This document shows positions 46,087-57,247 of a stretch of DNA of 64,000 nucleotides, piece by piece. The notes under the pieces are model-generated. The model did no database searches. It was not told the DNA's origin and was given only the letters and a program-made list of their open reading frames with translations. Origin of the DNA: Pseudomonas sp. (GTDB lineage: Bacteria > Pseudomonadota > Gammaproteobacteria > Pseudomonadales > Pseudomonadaceae); NCBI RefSeq assembly GCF_030683065.1, contig NZ_JAUXMX010000030.1:186001-250000 (forward strand), in the 5' to 3' direction. Numbering within the stretch: position 1 is the first letter of the stretch; each line of letters starts with the position of its first letter. A program made the position numbers and the translations under genes.

Positions 46087-47496
46087 ATGACGCTAGATGC
46101 CTTGCGCCTTGAAGTGCCGGACATCCTCGATGAAGACGCGGCGCCGTTGGCCGATCTTAACGAGCGGTTAGCCCAAGCCCGTTCGCTGCAGCATGAAGAT
46201 GCGCTGCAACTGTTGCTCAGCCTGCTGTTCAGGCTCAATCGCAGCGCCATGACCTTACTCGAAAGGCAACGCGCACTGCAAAACTGCAGCGATGAGTACC
46301 GACACTATGCCGCAGCCTACCTTTACGGCAAGCCCCCTTCCCCGCTGTTCGTGCGTCTATGCAATGAGCTGGCCATCGGTTTCAAGCGTCTGCTTCTGCA
46401 GATTCTAAAAGGCCGGCAGCCCTCGCGCCCGCACCTGGCCTGGTGCCTGTACATGGCCCTGCATTTCCTCGCGCAAAGTCTGCTACGTAACTACCAGCGG
46501 TATCAGGAACCGGCGCCAAGCCTGTGGCGCGACAGTCATCTGCTGTACTGGATAGGCGAGCACCAGGACTGCCTGGATGAGCCGGTTGCAGCAGCCTTCC
46601 AACCGGCACCGGCGTGCACCTTGCGCGGCCTGTACCAACAGATGCTGCTGCTCGCCCTGAGCAACCCCTTTCACCTTGCCGAGGGCGAATGCCCTCAGCT
46701 ATTTGGCGCCCTCGCCCCCCTGGCAAGCCTGGCTCGCTTGCTGCCTTGGGATGACGAGGGCGACAGCGAGGCCCCGGTTGTCGACTTGACCGAGTCGCAG
46801 CCCTGCCTTGGTTATGCGCAGCAACCCGACGGCAGCCGCGACTACCTGAGGCGTTTCGAGCTGGGCGCCCTGCTGGTCGCACTGGATGATCCAGCCCCGC
46901 TGCAGAGTACCCACGAGCACCAGCTACTTGAACGCGTCCGACACCACTGGCTGGGCCAGCAGCAACGCCGTGACCCTCGTGAAGAATTTGACGTGACCTG
47001 CAACCTGCTGGTCGGCTTGCCAGCCATCCACGCCCAATTACTGGAGCAGCGGCCTTGTTCCTCGGCAGCCCAGATGCTCGATGCCAGTGCCGGTGGCGCG
47101 CGCCTGCTGTGCCATCCCGACCAAGCCGCGCACGTAGCCGTGGGACAACTGGTGCTCTTGCTGACCAGCAACCCGACACCGCGCCTGGCACTGGTGCGCT
47201 GGCGTCATCTCAACATCGAGGGGCTGCACCTCGGGCTGCACTACCTGAAAGGCCTGGCGAAACCGGTCTGGCTACGCCGCACACCCAGCGCACAAACTCA
47301 CCAAGGCGTTTTGCAGAGCACGCCAGAGCCCGGGAATGGCTGGCGTCACGGTCTGTGGCTACCCCATGGGCAATTCGGCGAAGGTGAAAATCTCTGGCTG
47401 CAGCAGGCCAACGTGCATAGCCAGGTGATCATGCAGCTACCGCCGACCGACCTCGGCACAGCCCTGGTCGCGCGTCACCCGCTGCTCCTGGCCTGA
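46087..47496 (+). CDS. Uncharacterised protein with a degenerate PilZ-like C-terminus
   Basis: A 469-residue soluble, mostly helical protein starting MTLDALRLEVPDILDEDAAP. It occupies the PA0952 position. Residues about 315-415 resemble a PilZ beta-barrel: DASAGGARL at 332-340 fits the second PilZ motif (D/N)xSxxG, followed by VGQLVLLLTSNPTPRLALVR. The first motif (RxxxR), needed for c-di-GMP binding, is not evident. The function of the long N-terminal part is unknown. Start 46087 was chosen at the methionine after TTGAT; the frame stays open upstream over the opposite-strand gene. Confidence 0.75.
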   Translation: MTLDALRLEVPDILDEDAAPLADLNERLAQARSLQHEDALQLLLSLLFRLNRSAMTLLERQRALQNCSDEYRHYAAAYLYGKPPSPLFVRLCNELAIGFKRLLLQILKGRQPSRPHLAWCLYMALHFLAQSLLRNYQRYQEPAPSLWRDSHLLYWIGEHQDCLDEPVAAAFQPAPACTLRGLYQQMLLLALSNPFHLAEGECPQLFGALAPLASLARLLPWDDEGDSEAPVVDLTESQPCLGYAQQPDGSRDYLRRFELGALLVALDDPAPLQSTHEHQLLERVRHHWLGQQQRRDPREEFDVTCNLLVGLPAIHAQLLEQRPCSSAAQMLDASAGGARLLCHPDQAAHVAVGQLVLLLTSNPTPRLALVRWRHLNIEGLHLGLHYLKGLAKPVWLRRTPSAQTHQGVLQSTPEPGNGWRHGLWLPHGQFGEGENLWLQQANVHSQVIMQLPPTDLGTALVARHPLLLA

Positions 47497-47649
47497 GCGG
47501 CAGACACTGCGAGAGGGCTCGGTTGGGGCTGAGCGCGACGAGGCCCAACAGCCAGTGGCATGTCTCGCACAAGTGATGAGCAAAAATGTGCCGGCCTGCA
47601 TTCGCCCTAGGGGGACCTGAGAGGCGCCATAGCAATACTGTGCTTTTTG

Positions 47650-48870
47650 TTACTCGGCGACAGGGCTCAGCCAGTCCGCCAGGCTGCCATCGAACAGCAC
47701 AGCCTGCTCCTCGTACAGCTGCTCCAGTGCCTGACGCAGCGCTGGATACCAGGGCTCATCGAGCTGCTCCGGCAACTGGCTGAGCTGCGGTAACGGCCAC
47801 GGGCTGCGTTTCAGCAACTGCTGCAGGCTGTAGTGATCGAGATCACGACTCAATACCCACGATCCCGCGCTAGTCGGCGCAACCAACTGCTGCTGCTCAA
47901 GAAAATCGAGCACCTCCTCCCACTCATGCTCCGGCAACTGCCAGCCCTGACGCTGTACATCGCGCAGGCGCACTTTCAGGCCTGACTGCTGCCGCGCATA
48001 AAACACCCGCAAGATCCCCATCACCACCAACAACCGCGGCATTGCACGTTTTCGCCACTGCGGCGAGGCGTTCAGGTTGCAGACCAGTTCGGCACCAAAT
48101 AGCACGATTAACCACGACAGGTAGATCCACAGAAGGAACAACGGCACAGTGGCAAAAGCGCCGTAAATCAACTGATAGCCCGGAAAGCGCTGCACATAAA
48201 ACCCAAACAACGCTTTAGCCACCTCGAACAGCACGGCAGTGAACAACCCGCCCATCAAGGCATGTCGCACAGGCACCCGTGCATTAGGTACCGTGGCATA
48301 GAGCAGGGTAAACGCCGCCACACTGAACAGCAGCGGCGCAAAACCCAGCAAGGTTTTCGCACCAATCAACGCATCAGGACCGGAAATAAGCGACAGCGAA
48401 GCTATATAGGTGCTGACCGCAAAACCAGTGCCGAGCAGGATAGGGCCCAGACTCAAAATTGCCCAATACAGCAGAAAGCTCGAAACACCCCGGCGCGGCT
48501 GGCGTACCCGCCAGATGGTGTTGAAGGCTTTTTCTATGGTGACCAGCATCAAGAAGGCAGTAACCGCTAATACGATCACGCCTATCCAGGTCAGTTGACG
48601 GGCCTGCGCCGTGAAGTTACGCAGGTACTCCTGAACCATTTCACCGGCCGAAGGCACGAAATTACGGAAAATAAAGGTCTGGATTTGCTCACCCGTGCCC
48701 TGAAAAGCCGGCACGGCGGAGAGCATGGCAAAGGTCACGGTCATCATTGGCACCACCGCAAACAGCGTGGTGTAGGTCAACGCCGCGGCATTGTTGGCAC
48801 CACGGTCGGCGAGAAAGCGCTGCAGCAGAAAACGCCAGAATTCCAACCAATCATTCAAGCGCTGACGCAT
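47650..48870 (-). CDS. YihY/BrkB-family inner membrane protein
   Basis: A 406-residue protein. Residues about 1-280 are the YihY/BrkB membrane domain with six helices ([60 protein letters not shown]). The C-terminal soluble part resembles a winged helix ([20 protein letters not shown]). It was formerly misnamed ribonuclease BN. Role unknown. AAGGAG precedes ATG 48870. Divergent from arsC. Confidence 0.9.
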   Translation of the reverse strand: MRQRLNDWLEFWRFLLQRFLADRGANNAAALTYTTLFAVVPMMTVTFAMLSAVPAFQGTGEQIQTFIFRNFVPSAGEMVQEYLRNFTAQARQLTWIGVIVLAVTAFLMLVTIEKAFNTIWRVRQPRRGVSSFLLYWAILSLGPILLGTGFAVSTYIASLSLISGPDALIGAKTLLGFAPLLFSVAAFTLLYATVPNARVPVRHALMGGLFTAVLFEVAKALFGFYVQRFPGYQLIYGAFATVPLFLLWIYLSWLIVLFGAELVCNLNASPQWRKRAMPRLLVVMGILRVFYARQQSGLKVRLRDVQRQGWQLPEHEWEEVLDFLEQQQLVAPTSAGSWVLSRDLDHYSLQQLLKRSPWPLPQLSQLPEQLDEPWYPALRQALEQLYEEQAVLFDGSLADWLSPVAE

Positions 48871-48991
48871 GCATTCTCCTTAGCGATTAACCAACTGGCC
48901 CCAATGCAGACCACAAACACTTCACCCTGTTCAGACTAGCGGGCCGACGCGGTTAGAATAGCCGTCACCTGACGCAAGATGCGACCTGCAC

Positions 48992-50347
<1,356 letters not shown>

Positions 50348-50373
50348 CTGCAGCGAGTCAGCGTGTGGCCCCC

Positions 50374-50587
50374 GTAGGATGGCGTTGAGCGAAGCGATAC
50401 CCATCACCGCGACCTGCGAAATCAACAACCTCAGCGGCTGTGCAACCAGTCGACAGGTATCGCTGCGCTGAAGCCTAAGCGCCCCGCCACACCCTACAAA
50501 AGCCCTGCGACTGCCAGCCCGGAGGGGTTAGCCGCATGCTGGCAGAGCCGCTAACCGCGCGGATATCCGTGCCGCGTAACCCATCAA
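50374..50587. repeat. GTAGGATGG-family repeat, copy 2
   Basis: Starts GTAGGATGGCGTTGAGCGAA, contains GCGATACCCATCA, GTATCGCTGCGCTGAAG, CACACCCTAC, then GGGGTTAGCCGCATG and GCGTAACCCATCA. It fills the gap between two convergent genes (DUF2069 and hda). Confidence 0.6.
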
Positions 50588-50618
50588 ACGCTAGCAGCAA
50601 CGACCAAGCAATCGATTG

Positions 50619-51323
50619 CTACCACCCCAGGACTTCTTTGAGAAAGGGAATAGTCAGCTTGCGCTGGGCCTGCAAGGAGGCCTGATCCAGTCGCTCAAGC
50701 AACTCGAATAGCGCGCTCATGCTGCGCTCGCCCCGGGTCAGGATAAAACGGCCAACCTCATCACTGAGGTGCAGGCCGCGACGCGAAGCACGCAATTGCA
50801 GGGCGCGCAATTTGTCTTCATCGGACAACGACTGCAGCTGGAAGACCAGTGCCAAGGTCAGGCGCGACTGTAGGTCCGCCAGCTTGACTGGCAGTTCGCG
50901 CGGCGAACTGCTGGCCGCGAGCAGCAAACGTCTGCCGCTATCGCGCAAGCGATTGAACAGATGAAACAGCGCCTCTTCCCAATCACTAAGCCCGGCAACG
51001 GCATTCAGGTCATCAAGACAGACCAGTTCATACTGTTCCAGGTTATCCAGCATGGTCGGGCCGAGTTCGACCAACTCCGCCAGCGGCAGATAAACTGCCG
51101 GCTCACCGTTCTGTTCGAAACGCAGACAGGCCGCCTGGAGCAGATGGCTACGCCCCACCCCTGCACCGCCCCACAGATAGATCAGGCTTTCTGCCCAGCC
51201 GGCCTCGGCCTCGCACAGACGCTCGACATAGCCAAGCGCCGCGGCATTGGCGCCGGGATAGTAGTTGGCAAAGGTGGCGTCATCACGCAGACGCACGCCC
51301 AAGGGCAGTTGAATGGGTCTCAT
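50619..51323 (-). CDS. hda: DnaA inactivator Hda
   Basis: A 234-residue AAA+ protein homologous to DnaA domain III. The N-terminal clamp-binding motif is IQLPLGVRL, and the P-loop reads WGGAGVGRSHLL with Ser replacing the usual Lys-Thr/Ser region. YELVCLDDLNAVAG is the Walker B segment. With the beta clamp, Hda stimulates DnaA ATP hydrolysis (RIDA). Its ATG overlaps the perM stop by four bases (ATGA). Confidence 0.94.
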   Translation of the reverse strand: MRPIQLPLGVRLRDDATFANYYPGANAAALGYVERLCEAEAGWAESLIYLWGGAGVGRSHLLQAACLRFEQNGEPAVYLPLAELVELGPTMLDNLEQYELVCLDDLNAVAGLSDWEEALFHLFNRLRDSGRRLLLAASSSPRELPVKLADLQSRLTLALVFQLQSLSDEDKLRALQLRASRRGLHLSDEVGRFILTRGERSMSALFELLERLDQASLQAQRKLTIPFLKEVLGW

Positions 51324-52411
51324 GCAGGGCTGATCGGCTCGTCAGAAGCGCTGGGGGGTTCCCCGTAAAGATCCGAAAGTTTATACAAATCATGTGCATG
51401 GCGCACTAGAACCATGATCACTGCAGCCACCGGCAAGGCCAGGAGCACACCGGTGAAGCCGAATAACTGACCACCAGCCATGATCGCGAAGATCACCGCG
51501 ACAGGATGCAGGCCGATCCGGTCACCGACCAGCCAGGGAGTCAGCAGCATACCTTCGAGCATCTGGCCAACAGTGAAGACTGCAACAATGGCCAGCAGCG
51601 GGTAGACATCGCCGCCAAACTGAAACAGGCCGGCAGCCAATGCTGCGCTAATCCCAACCACCACCCCCAGGTAAGGCACGATGCTGGCCAGGCCCGCCAG
51701 TATGCCGATCAGCAGCCCCAGTTCCAGGCCGATCAGCATCAGACCAACGGCGTACATCAGGCCCAAGGCCAACATCACCAGCAGTTGCCCGCGCAGGAAG
51801 GCGCCGAGTACGTCATGACATTCGCGGCCCAGTTTCACCACCAGGCCTTCGTGATGACGGGGCAATAAGCCACGAAGTCGGGCGACCAGCAAATCCCAAT
51901 CGCGCATCAGATAGAAGCTGACCACCGGAATCAGCAGTAAATTGACCAGCCAGGCCAACAGCGCCAGGCCTGAGGCCGTGGCTTTTGACAGGAGCATGCC
52001 AAGAATGTCGGTGGTTTGACCCAGGTGCTCGGAGAACGCAGCCTTGATCTGATCGAAACGCCAGAAACCGTCATTCAATCCCAGCTTGGCTTGCACCCAA
52101 GGCAACGCTTGATGCTGGGTCCAGTCGAGCATTTGCGGTGCCAGCTCATAGAGGCGCATCAGCTGCTTGCCGAGCATTGGCACGAGCACCAGCAGCAAAA
52201 CCGCAAGAATCAGGCTGAACAGGGCGAAGACCACGATCACGCCCCAGGTGCGCGAAAGCTTCCAACGTTCGAGCCGATCCACCAAAGGATCACCCAGGTA
52301 GGCCAGCAGTACGCCGATCAGGAACGGCGAGAGAATCGGTTGGAGTACATACAGCAGCCAACCGAGCAGAAGCAGCCCAGCTATCCATAGCCAGCGACGT
52401 GAATCAATCAT
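51320..52411 (-). CDS. perM: AI-2E family transporter (PerM)
   Basis: A 363-residue polytopic protein of the AI-2E/UPF0118 family, with MRDWDLLVARLRGLLPRHHE, IVPYLGVVVGISAALAAGLF and the signature LVGDRIGLHPVAVIFAIMAG. Start 52411 (MIDSRRWLWIAGLLLLG) leads directly into the first helix. It is followed by and overlaps hda, the conserved perM-hda pair of gammaproteobacteria. Substrate unknown; paralogue at 18741-19808. Confidence 0.92.
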   Translation of the reverse strand: MIDSRRWLWIAGLLLLGWLLYVLQPILSPFLIGVLLAYLGDPLVDRLERWKLSRTWGVIVVFALFSLILAVLLLVLVPMLGKQLMRLYELAPQMLDWTQHQALPWVQAKLGLNDGFWRFDQIKAAFSEHLGQTTDILGMLLSKATASGLALLAWLVNLLLIPVVSFYLMRDWDLLVARLRGLLPRHHEGLVVKLGRECHDVLGAFLRGQLLVMLALGLMYAVGLMLIGLELGLLIGILAGLASIVPYLGVVVGISAALAAGLFQFGGDVYPLLAIVAVFTVGQMLEGMLLTPWLVGDRIGLHPVAVIFAIMAGGQLFGFTGVLLALPVAAVIMVLVRHAHDLYKLSDLYGEPPSASDEPISPA

Positions 52412-52558
52412 GCTCAATCCTCGATTGGTGCATCCGGGCACTCTGCAGAGCCGTGAGTAAGCGTCTGGTAGAGCAACGTGAAATAGGGTGCCACGCAGTA
52501 TTGAACAGCACCCACGTATGACCTATGCGGCCGTCAGCACTCGGTGACCCGCGGCAGT

Positions 52559-53602
52559 CTACCAGCGAAAACGCAGCACATCGTCGCGCTTTAGCACCTG
52601 AGGCGCTGGCGCGTCGGTCGGCGGCTGCATCGACTGACCGGCATCGACTGGCTGGGCTTCGACAGCCACTTCCTGTAAATGCATCAGCGCCAGCTGCGCG
52701 CGTAACTGTTCGGCATTGGCATTAACCTGATAGATCAGGCGATCACCCTCGACCTTGTGCAGCTGCGCAGCCAGCGGCTGGAGAATCCGCTGCAACTCGG
52801 CATAGCGCGCCAGATCGGTGCCCTGCACCTCCAGGGTCAGGTTGCTCGCAGCACCTGGGGCAACCACGTAACGCTGCGCCAGCCGCTCGCTCACCATCAA
52901 CAGCACAGCATCGGCCAATGTCGCCTGATCGGCACCCTGAGCCTTGCCTTGCTCACGCTCATCGCCCAACCACAGACGCCATTGGGCCTGCCACTCGCCG
53001 TTATCTTCACGGGCCTGCACAGCCAGCAGGGCATCGGCGCCGTAGCGCTCGGAGCCGCCACGCAGCGCCTCTGGCTCAGTCGCGCCAAGGTTCTCGGAAG
53101 TAGCCAGCAACTGCTCGCTCAAGTCGGCAAGCGGTAGGCGCAGCGGCAGGCCACGGTGCTGAGCTGCCTGACGCAAGGGTGCGGCACTACTCTGCCCGTC
53201 GCCGACCAGGCTCGAACCATCGCTGGCATCGTTCAGCCACCACAGCAGAATCACTGGGCGATTGGCTCCCCACAGTGATAATCCGGCCTGACGCAGGCTG
53301 CGGTCGGTGCTGGCGGGATCGAAATCGACCAGCAAAATGCCTTCTTCATAACCATATTGACTGATTATCTGCTGCGGATCCTTGCGCAGCTCGGCCAGCG
53401 CCGGGCTCTTTGCCGCCTCGCGGTCGCCGGTCAGGCGCAGCACCAGGGTCTGCAGGGCGCGATTCAAGGCAGCATCGCGCTCCTCCGGCTGCTGGCTGGC
53501 AACAGGCTCGCGAACCTGATACAGATCGCTTACTGGCGCCGCCTCAATGGACAGGCTGAACAGCGGCAGACTGAGAAATAACAGACGAGCGATCAGGCGC
53601 AT
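52559..53602 (-). CDS. DUF2066 domain-containing exported protein
   Basis: A 347-residue protein with signal peptide MRLIARLLFLSLPLFSLSIE cleaving after about residue 22. The DUF2066 region starts DLYQVREPVASQQPEERDAA, with QTLVLRLTGDREAAKS and YGYEEGILLVDFDP. The C-terminal part is beta-rich, LTLEVQGTDLARYAELQRIL. Function unknown. The locus between perM-hda and purM is the same in other Pseudomonas. Divergent from purM. Confidence 0.88.
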   Translation of the reverse strand: MRLIARLLFLSLPLFSLSIEAAPVSDLYQVREPVASQQPEERDAALNRALQTLVLRLTGDREAAKSPALAELRKDPQQIISQYGYEEGILLVDFDPASTDRSLRQAGLSLWGANRPVILLWWLNDASDGSSLVGDGQSSAAPLRQAAQHRGLPLRLPLADLSEQLLATSENLGATEPEALRGGSERYGADALLAVQAREDNGEWQAQWRLWLGDEREQGKAQGADQATLADAVLLMVSERLAQRYVVAPGAASNLTLEVQGTDLARYAELQRILQPLAAQLHKVEGDRLIYQVNANAEQLRAQLALMHLQEVAVEAQPVDAGQSMQPPTDAPAPQVLKRDDVLRFRW

Positions 53603-53801
53603 GAAAGGGTTCTCGACAGACGGAAGGTGGCGTACAAGCCATAGCACAAGCCTTATACCTTAAACAGCCGCCCGCGACCCGGCAACCACCACACGCCGCA
53701 GGTGGCCGCTGCCCGGCAAGCCTGATAAAATCGCGCGCCTTCGCAGACCGACCGCCGCAGCGCCGGTGCACATCCGACATTCCCCTTAAAGGCCTGGATC
53801 T

Positions 53802-54860
53802 ATGAGCAAGCAACCCTCCATCAGCTACAAGGACGCAGGTGTAGACATCGACGCAGGCGAAGCCCTGGTCGAGCGCATCAAAAGCGTGGCCAAACGCACC
53901 GCGCGTCCGGAAGTAATGGGTGGCCTGGGCGGCTTCGGCGCCCTCTGCGAGATCCCCGCTGGCTACAAGCAACCCGTGCTGGTGTCCGGTACTGACGGTG
54001 TTGGCACCAAACTGCGCCTGGCACTGAACCTGAACCGGCACGACAGCATCGGCCAGGACCTGGTCGCCATGTGCGTCAACGACCTGGTGGTGTGTGGCGC
54101 CGAGCCGCTGTTCTTCCTCGACTACTACGCCACCGGCAAGCTCAACGTCGACGTGGCCGCCACCGTGGTCACTGGTATTGGCGCTGGCTGTGAGCTGGCA
54201 GGTTGCTCGCTGGTCGGCGGCGAAACCGCTGAAATGCCGGGCATGTACGAAGGCGAAGACTACGACCTGGCCGGTTTTTGCGTCGGCGTGGTAGAAAAAG
54301 CCGACATCATCGACGGCTCCAAGGTTGCCAGCGGCGACGCCCTGATCGCCCTGCCGTCCTCCGGCCCGCATTCCAATGGCTACTCGCTGATCCGCAAGAT
54401 CATCGAAGTTGCGGGTGCCGACATCGAAACCATCCAGCTCGACGGCACGCCGCTGACCGACCTGCTGATGGCGCCGACACGCATCTACGTCAAGCCGCTG
54501 CTCAAGCTGATCAAGGACACTGGCGCGGTCAAGGCCATGGCCCACATCACCGGCGGCGGCCTGCTCGACAATATCCCACGCGTGCTGCCCGACGGCGCCC
54601 AGGCAGTGGTCGACGTGGCCAGCTGGACTCGCCCAGCGGTATTCGACTGGCTGCAAGAGCAAGGCAATGTCGACGAAACCGAGATGCACCGCGTGCTCAA
54701 CTGTGGCGTAGGCATGGTCATCTGCGTGGCTCAGGATGACGTCGAGCTGACCCTGCAAACCCTGGTCGCCGCTGGCGAACAGCCCTGGGTGATCGGCCAG
54801 ATCGGCACAGCCGCCGAAGGTGCCGCCCAGGTCGTGCTGAACAACCTGAAACAGCACTAA
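53802..54860 (+). CDS. purM: Phosphoribosylformylglycinamidine cyclo-ligase
   Basis: A 352-residue AIR synthetase: FGAM plus ATP to AIR in purine synthesis. Motifs: [64 protein letters not shown] and [22 protein letters not shown] upstream at about 53726 may be its -10. It is coupled to purN by a shared base (TAATG). Confidence 0.98.
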   Translation: MSKQPSISYKDAGVDIDAGEALVERIKSVAKRTARPEVMGGLGGFGALCEIPAGYKQPVLVSGTDGVGTKLRLALNLNRHDSIGQDLVAMCVNDLVVCGAEPLFFLDYYATGKLNVDVAATVVTGIGAGCELAGCSLVGGETAEMPGMYEGEDYDLAGFCVGVVEKADIIDGSKVASGDALIALPSSGPHSNGYSLIRKIIEVAGADIETIQLDGTPLTDLLMAPTRIYVKPLLKLIKDTGAVKAMAHITGGGLLDNIPRVLPDGAQAVVDVASWTRPAVFDWLQEQGNVDETEMHRVLNCGVGMVICVAQDDVELTLQTLVAAGEQPWVIGQIGTAAEGAAQVVLNNLKQH

Positions 54861-55510
54861 TGTCGGCACAGTGCAATGTGGTGGTGCTGATCTCCGGCTC
54901 CGGCAGCAACCTGCAGGCGCTGATCGACAGCATCGCCCATGACGGCAATCCGGCGCGTGTCAGTGCGGTGATTTCCAACCGCGCTGATGCCTATGGCCTG
55001 GAGCGCGCAAAACAGGCTGGCATCGCCACCGCAGTGCTCGACCACAAGCAGTTCGAAGGCCGCGAGGCCTTCGATGCCGCGCTGGTCGAGGCTATAGACG
55101 CCTTCGAACCGCAGCTGGTGGTACTCGCCGGCTTCATGCGCATCCTCACGCCGGGCTTCGTCCGTCACTACGCCGGCCGCCTGCTGAATATCCACCCCTC
55201 GTTGCTGCCCAAATACAAGGGCCTGCACACCCACCAGCGAGCACTCGAAGCAGGCGACAGCGAGCATGGCTGCAGCGTGCATTTTGTTACCGAGGAACTC
55301 GATGGTGGCCCTCTGGTCGTACAGGCAGTGATACCGGTACGCGCGAACGACACGCTGGATAGCTTGGCGCAACAGGTACACCGGCAGGAACACGTGATCT
55401 ACCCATTGGCCGTGCGCTGGTTCGCTGAAGGCCGCTTGCGTCTCGATGCACAAGGCGCAATGCTGGATGGCCAGCCACTGCCGAGTTCTGGCCACCTGAT
55501 TCGCACATAG
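54860..55510 (+). CDS. purN: Phosphoribosylglycinamide formyltransferase
   Basis: A 216-residue GAR transformylase using 10-formyltetrahydrofolate. VVVLISGSGSNLQALID is the phosphate loop; the catalytic Asn/His are in LNIHPSLLPKYKGLHTHQRA, and the catalytic Asp in FVTEELDGGPLVVQA. Second gene of purMN, overlapping the purM stop. Confidence 0.97.
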   Translation: MSAQCNVVVLISGSGSNLQALIDSIAHDGNPARVSAVISNRADAYGLERAKQAGIATAVLDHKQFEGREAFDAALVEAIDAFEPQLVVLAGFMRILTPGFVRHYAGRLLNIHPSLLPKYKGLHTHQRALEAGDSEHGCSVHFVTEELDGGPLVVQAVIPVRANDTLDSLAQQVHRQEHVIYPLAVRWFAEGRLRLDAQGAMLDGQPLPSSGHLIRT

Positions 55511-55695
55511 GAACCTGTCGGGCTCAACGCTGTTCTACTGCAGAGCAGCCGGGGCCGGCGTTTTTCTGCTCTTACTTGATAAATAGCCAGCTATAAGCCT
55601 CGTAAGACCAACAACACTGACTCTAACTGAATTGTCGGACCACGGACTTTCCCTCGCTACGAACGGTCAAGTCCGACAGGCACCCAGGAGATACC

Positions 55696-56412
55696 ATGCG
55701 TCGCGCCTTACTGTTCGCCATCGCCTTATTCAGCTTGCCGGCCCTGGCCAGCGAGCTGAAACCATTCTCCGCCAGCTACACCGCCGACTGGAAACAACTG
55801 CCGGTCAGCGGCACTGCGCAACGCAGCCTGCAGGCTCTGGACAACGAACGCTGGCAGCTCAATTTCGAAGCCTCCATGCTAGTGGCCGGCCTTAGTGAAC
55901 AAAGCACCTTCCGCCTCGACAACAATGCTTTTATGCCCCTGACCTATCGTTTCGAGCGCAGCGGCCTGGGCAAAGGCAAGAAAATCAAGCACGACTTCGA
56001 CTGGGCCGGCAAGCAAGTAACCGGCACCGACCGCGGCGATCCTGTGAGTTTTCCACTGAATCGCGGCGTACAGGACAAGTCGACCTATCAACTGGTGCTG
56101 CAATATGACGTTGCTGCCGGCAAGCAAAGCATGAGCTACCAGGTGATCGACGGCGACGAAATCGAAACCTATGATTTCCGCGTACTCGGTGAAGAAGTCG
56201 TGCGCACCAAAGCCGGTCAGATCGACGCGATCAAGGTCGAGCGCGTGCGTGACCCGACCCAAAGCAGCCGCAAGACTATCCTCTGGTTCGCCAAAGACTG
56301 GGACTTCTTGCTGGTACGCCTGCATCAGGTTGAAACCGACGGCAAGGAATACCAGATCATGCTTAAAGACGGCACAGTCGACGGCAAGCCGGTTGAAGGC
56401 CGCCGTGACTGA
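55696..56412 (+). CDS. DUF3108 domain-containing exported protein
   Basis: A 238-residue protein with a signal peptide (MRRALLFAIALFSLPALAS). The DUF3108 body has FSASYTADWKQLPVSGTAQR, RFERSGLGKGKKIKHDFDWA and DIAG-type end KTILWFAKDWDFLLVRLHQV. It follows purN by 185 bp, as in other Pseudomonas. Envelope location is likely; function unknown. A strong terminator follows. Confidence 0.88.
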   Translation: MRRALLFAIALFSLPALASELKPFSASYTADWKQLPVSGTAQRSLQALDNERWQLNFEASMLVAGLSEQSTFRLDNNAFMPLTYRFERSGLGKGKKIKHDFDWAGKQVTGTDRGDPVSFPLNRGVQDKSTYQLVLQYDVAAGKQSMSYQVIDGDEIETYDFRVLGEEVVRTKAGQIDAIKVERVRDPTQSSRKTILWFAKDWDFLLVRLHQVETDGKEYQIMLKDGTVDGKPVEGRRD

Positions 56413-56427
56413 ACGAGCGCCAGGTAC

Positions 56428-56459
56428 AAAAAACCGAGCCAGTGGCTCGGTTTTTTTTT
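56428..56459 (+). terminator. Terminator of the DUF3108 gene
   Basis: Stem AAACCGAGCC / GGCTCGGTTT with a 3-base loop followed by a run of nine T. Confidence 0.92.
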
Positions 56460-56497
56460 GCTGTGTACCCGTTATGTGTGGATGGGCTCTACGGCTC

Positions 56498-56570
56498 TTG
56501 TGGGAGCGGATTTATCCGCGAATTCTAAGCGGCACAGCAAAAGCTTCGCGGCTGAAGCCGCTCCTACAAA
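56498..56570. repeat. REP-like inverted pair
   Basis: TTGTGGGAGCGGATTTATCC with GCGAA, then 20-odd bases, then TTCGCGGCTGAAGCCGCTCC with TACAA: two facing REP-type units between the convergent DUF3108 and DUF2058 genes. Confidence 0.65.
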
Positions 56571-56619
56571 AGGTCGGCGGAGCACCCGGTTTGCTGCGCA
56601 GACTACGGCACCACGGCCC

Positions 56620-57159
56620 TTACCACATCAGATCATCCGGCACCTGGTAGGCGGCGTATGGATCGTCGGCATCCGGGGCTTCGGTCGGGGTGTTGAGCAT
56701 GATCACGCGCTGCGGGTCGCGCTCCTGAATCTTCAGCGCCGCCTCACGCGGGATCACTTCATAACCACCGCCACTGCGCACGATGGCCAGCGAACCACTG
56801 CTGAGCTTGTCGCGCATCAGCGTGTTGACCGACAGGCGCTTAACCTTCTTGTCGTCAACGAAATTGTAATAGTCCTCAGTGGTCAGCTTGGGCAGCCGGG
56901 ACGCTTCGATCAGCTGCTTGATCTGCGCGGCACGGGCCTTCTGCTCGGCCTTTTCCTGCTGCTGGCGGTTCAGCTCCTGATCGCGCGCGACTTTCTCGGC
57001 CATGGCCTGCTGGGCGGCGAGCTTTTGCGAGTCGTCTTTCTCGACCTGCCCCTTGTGCTCCATGCGCTGCTGCTTCTGTTTTTCCTTGCTGACCTGCTTG
57101 GCCTGCTTTTCGTTGACCAGCCCGGCTTTGAGCAACTGATCGCGTAGTGAGATCGCCAT
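56620..57159 (-). CDS. DUF2058 (YaiL-like) protein
   Basis: A 179-residue highly charged protein. Residues 1-90 are a Lys/Gln/Glu-rich helix (KQAKQVSKEKQKQQRMEHKG), and the C-terminal domain has LTTEDYYNFVDDKKVKRLSV and GGGYEVIPREAALKIQERDP. DUF2058/YaiL members are described as nucleoprotein or polynucleotide-associated; no activity is proven. Start 57159 (MAISLRDQLLKAGL) is the conserved N-terminus. Confidence 0.9.
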   Translation of the reverse strand: MAISLRDQLLKAGLVNEKQAKQVSKEKQKQQRMEHKGQVEKDDSQKLAAQQAMAEKVARDQELNRQQQEKAEQKARAAQIKQLIEASRLPKLTTEDYYNFVDDKKVKRLSVNTLMRDKLSSGSLAIVRSGGGYEVIPREAALKIQERDPQRVIMLNTPTEAPDADDPYAAYQVPDDLMW

Positions 57160-57247
57160 AACGTACCTATCTACCCAACAAACGATAAATGTAGGGCGGG
57201 GCTGACCACTTGGGCACACCCCACCAAAATCTCTGCATCACAGCTCG

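Noticed and set aside
53544-54869. 441-residue open frame antisense to purM
   Set aside because: Shadow of purM with His/Asp/Val-rich composition and no known motifs.
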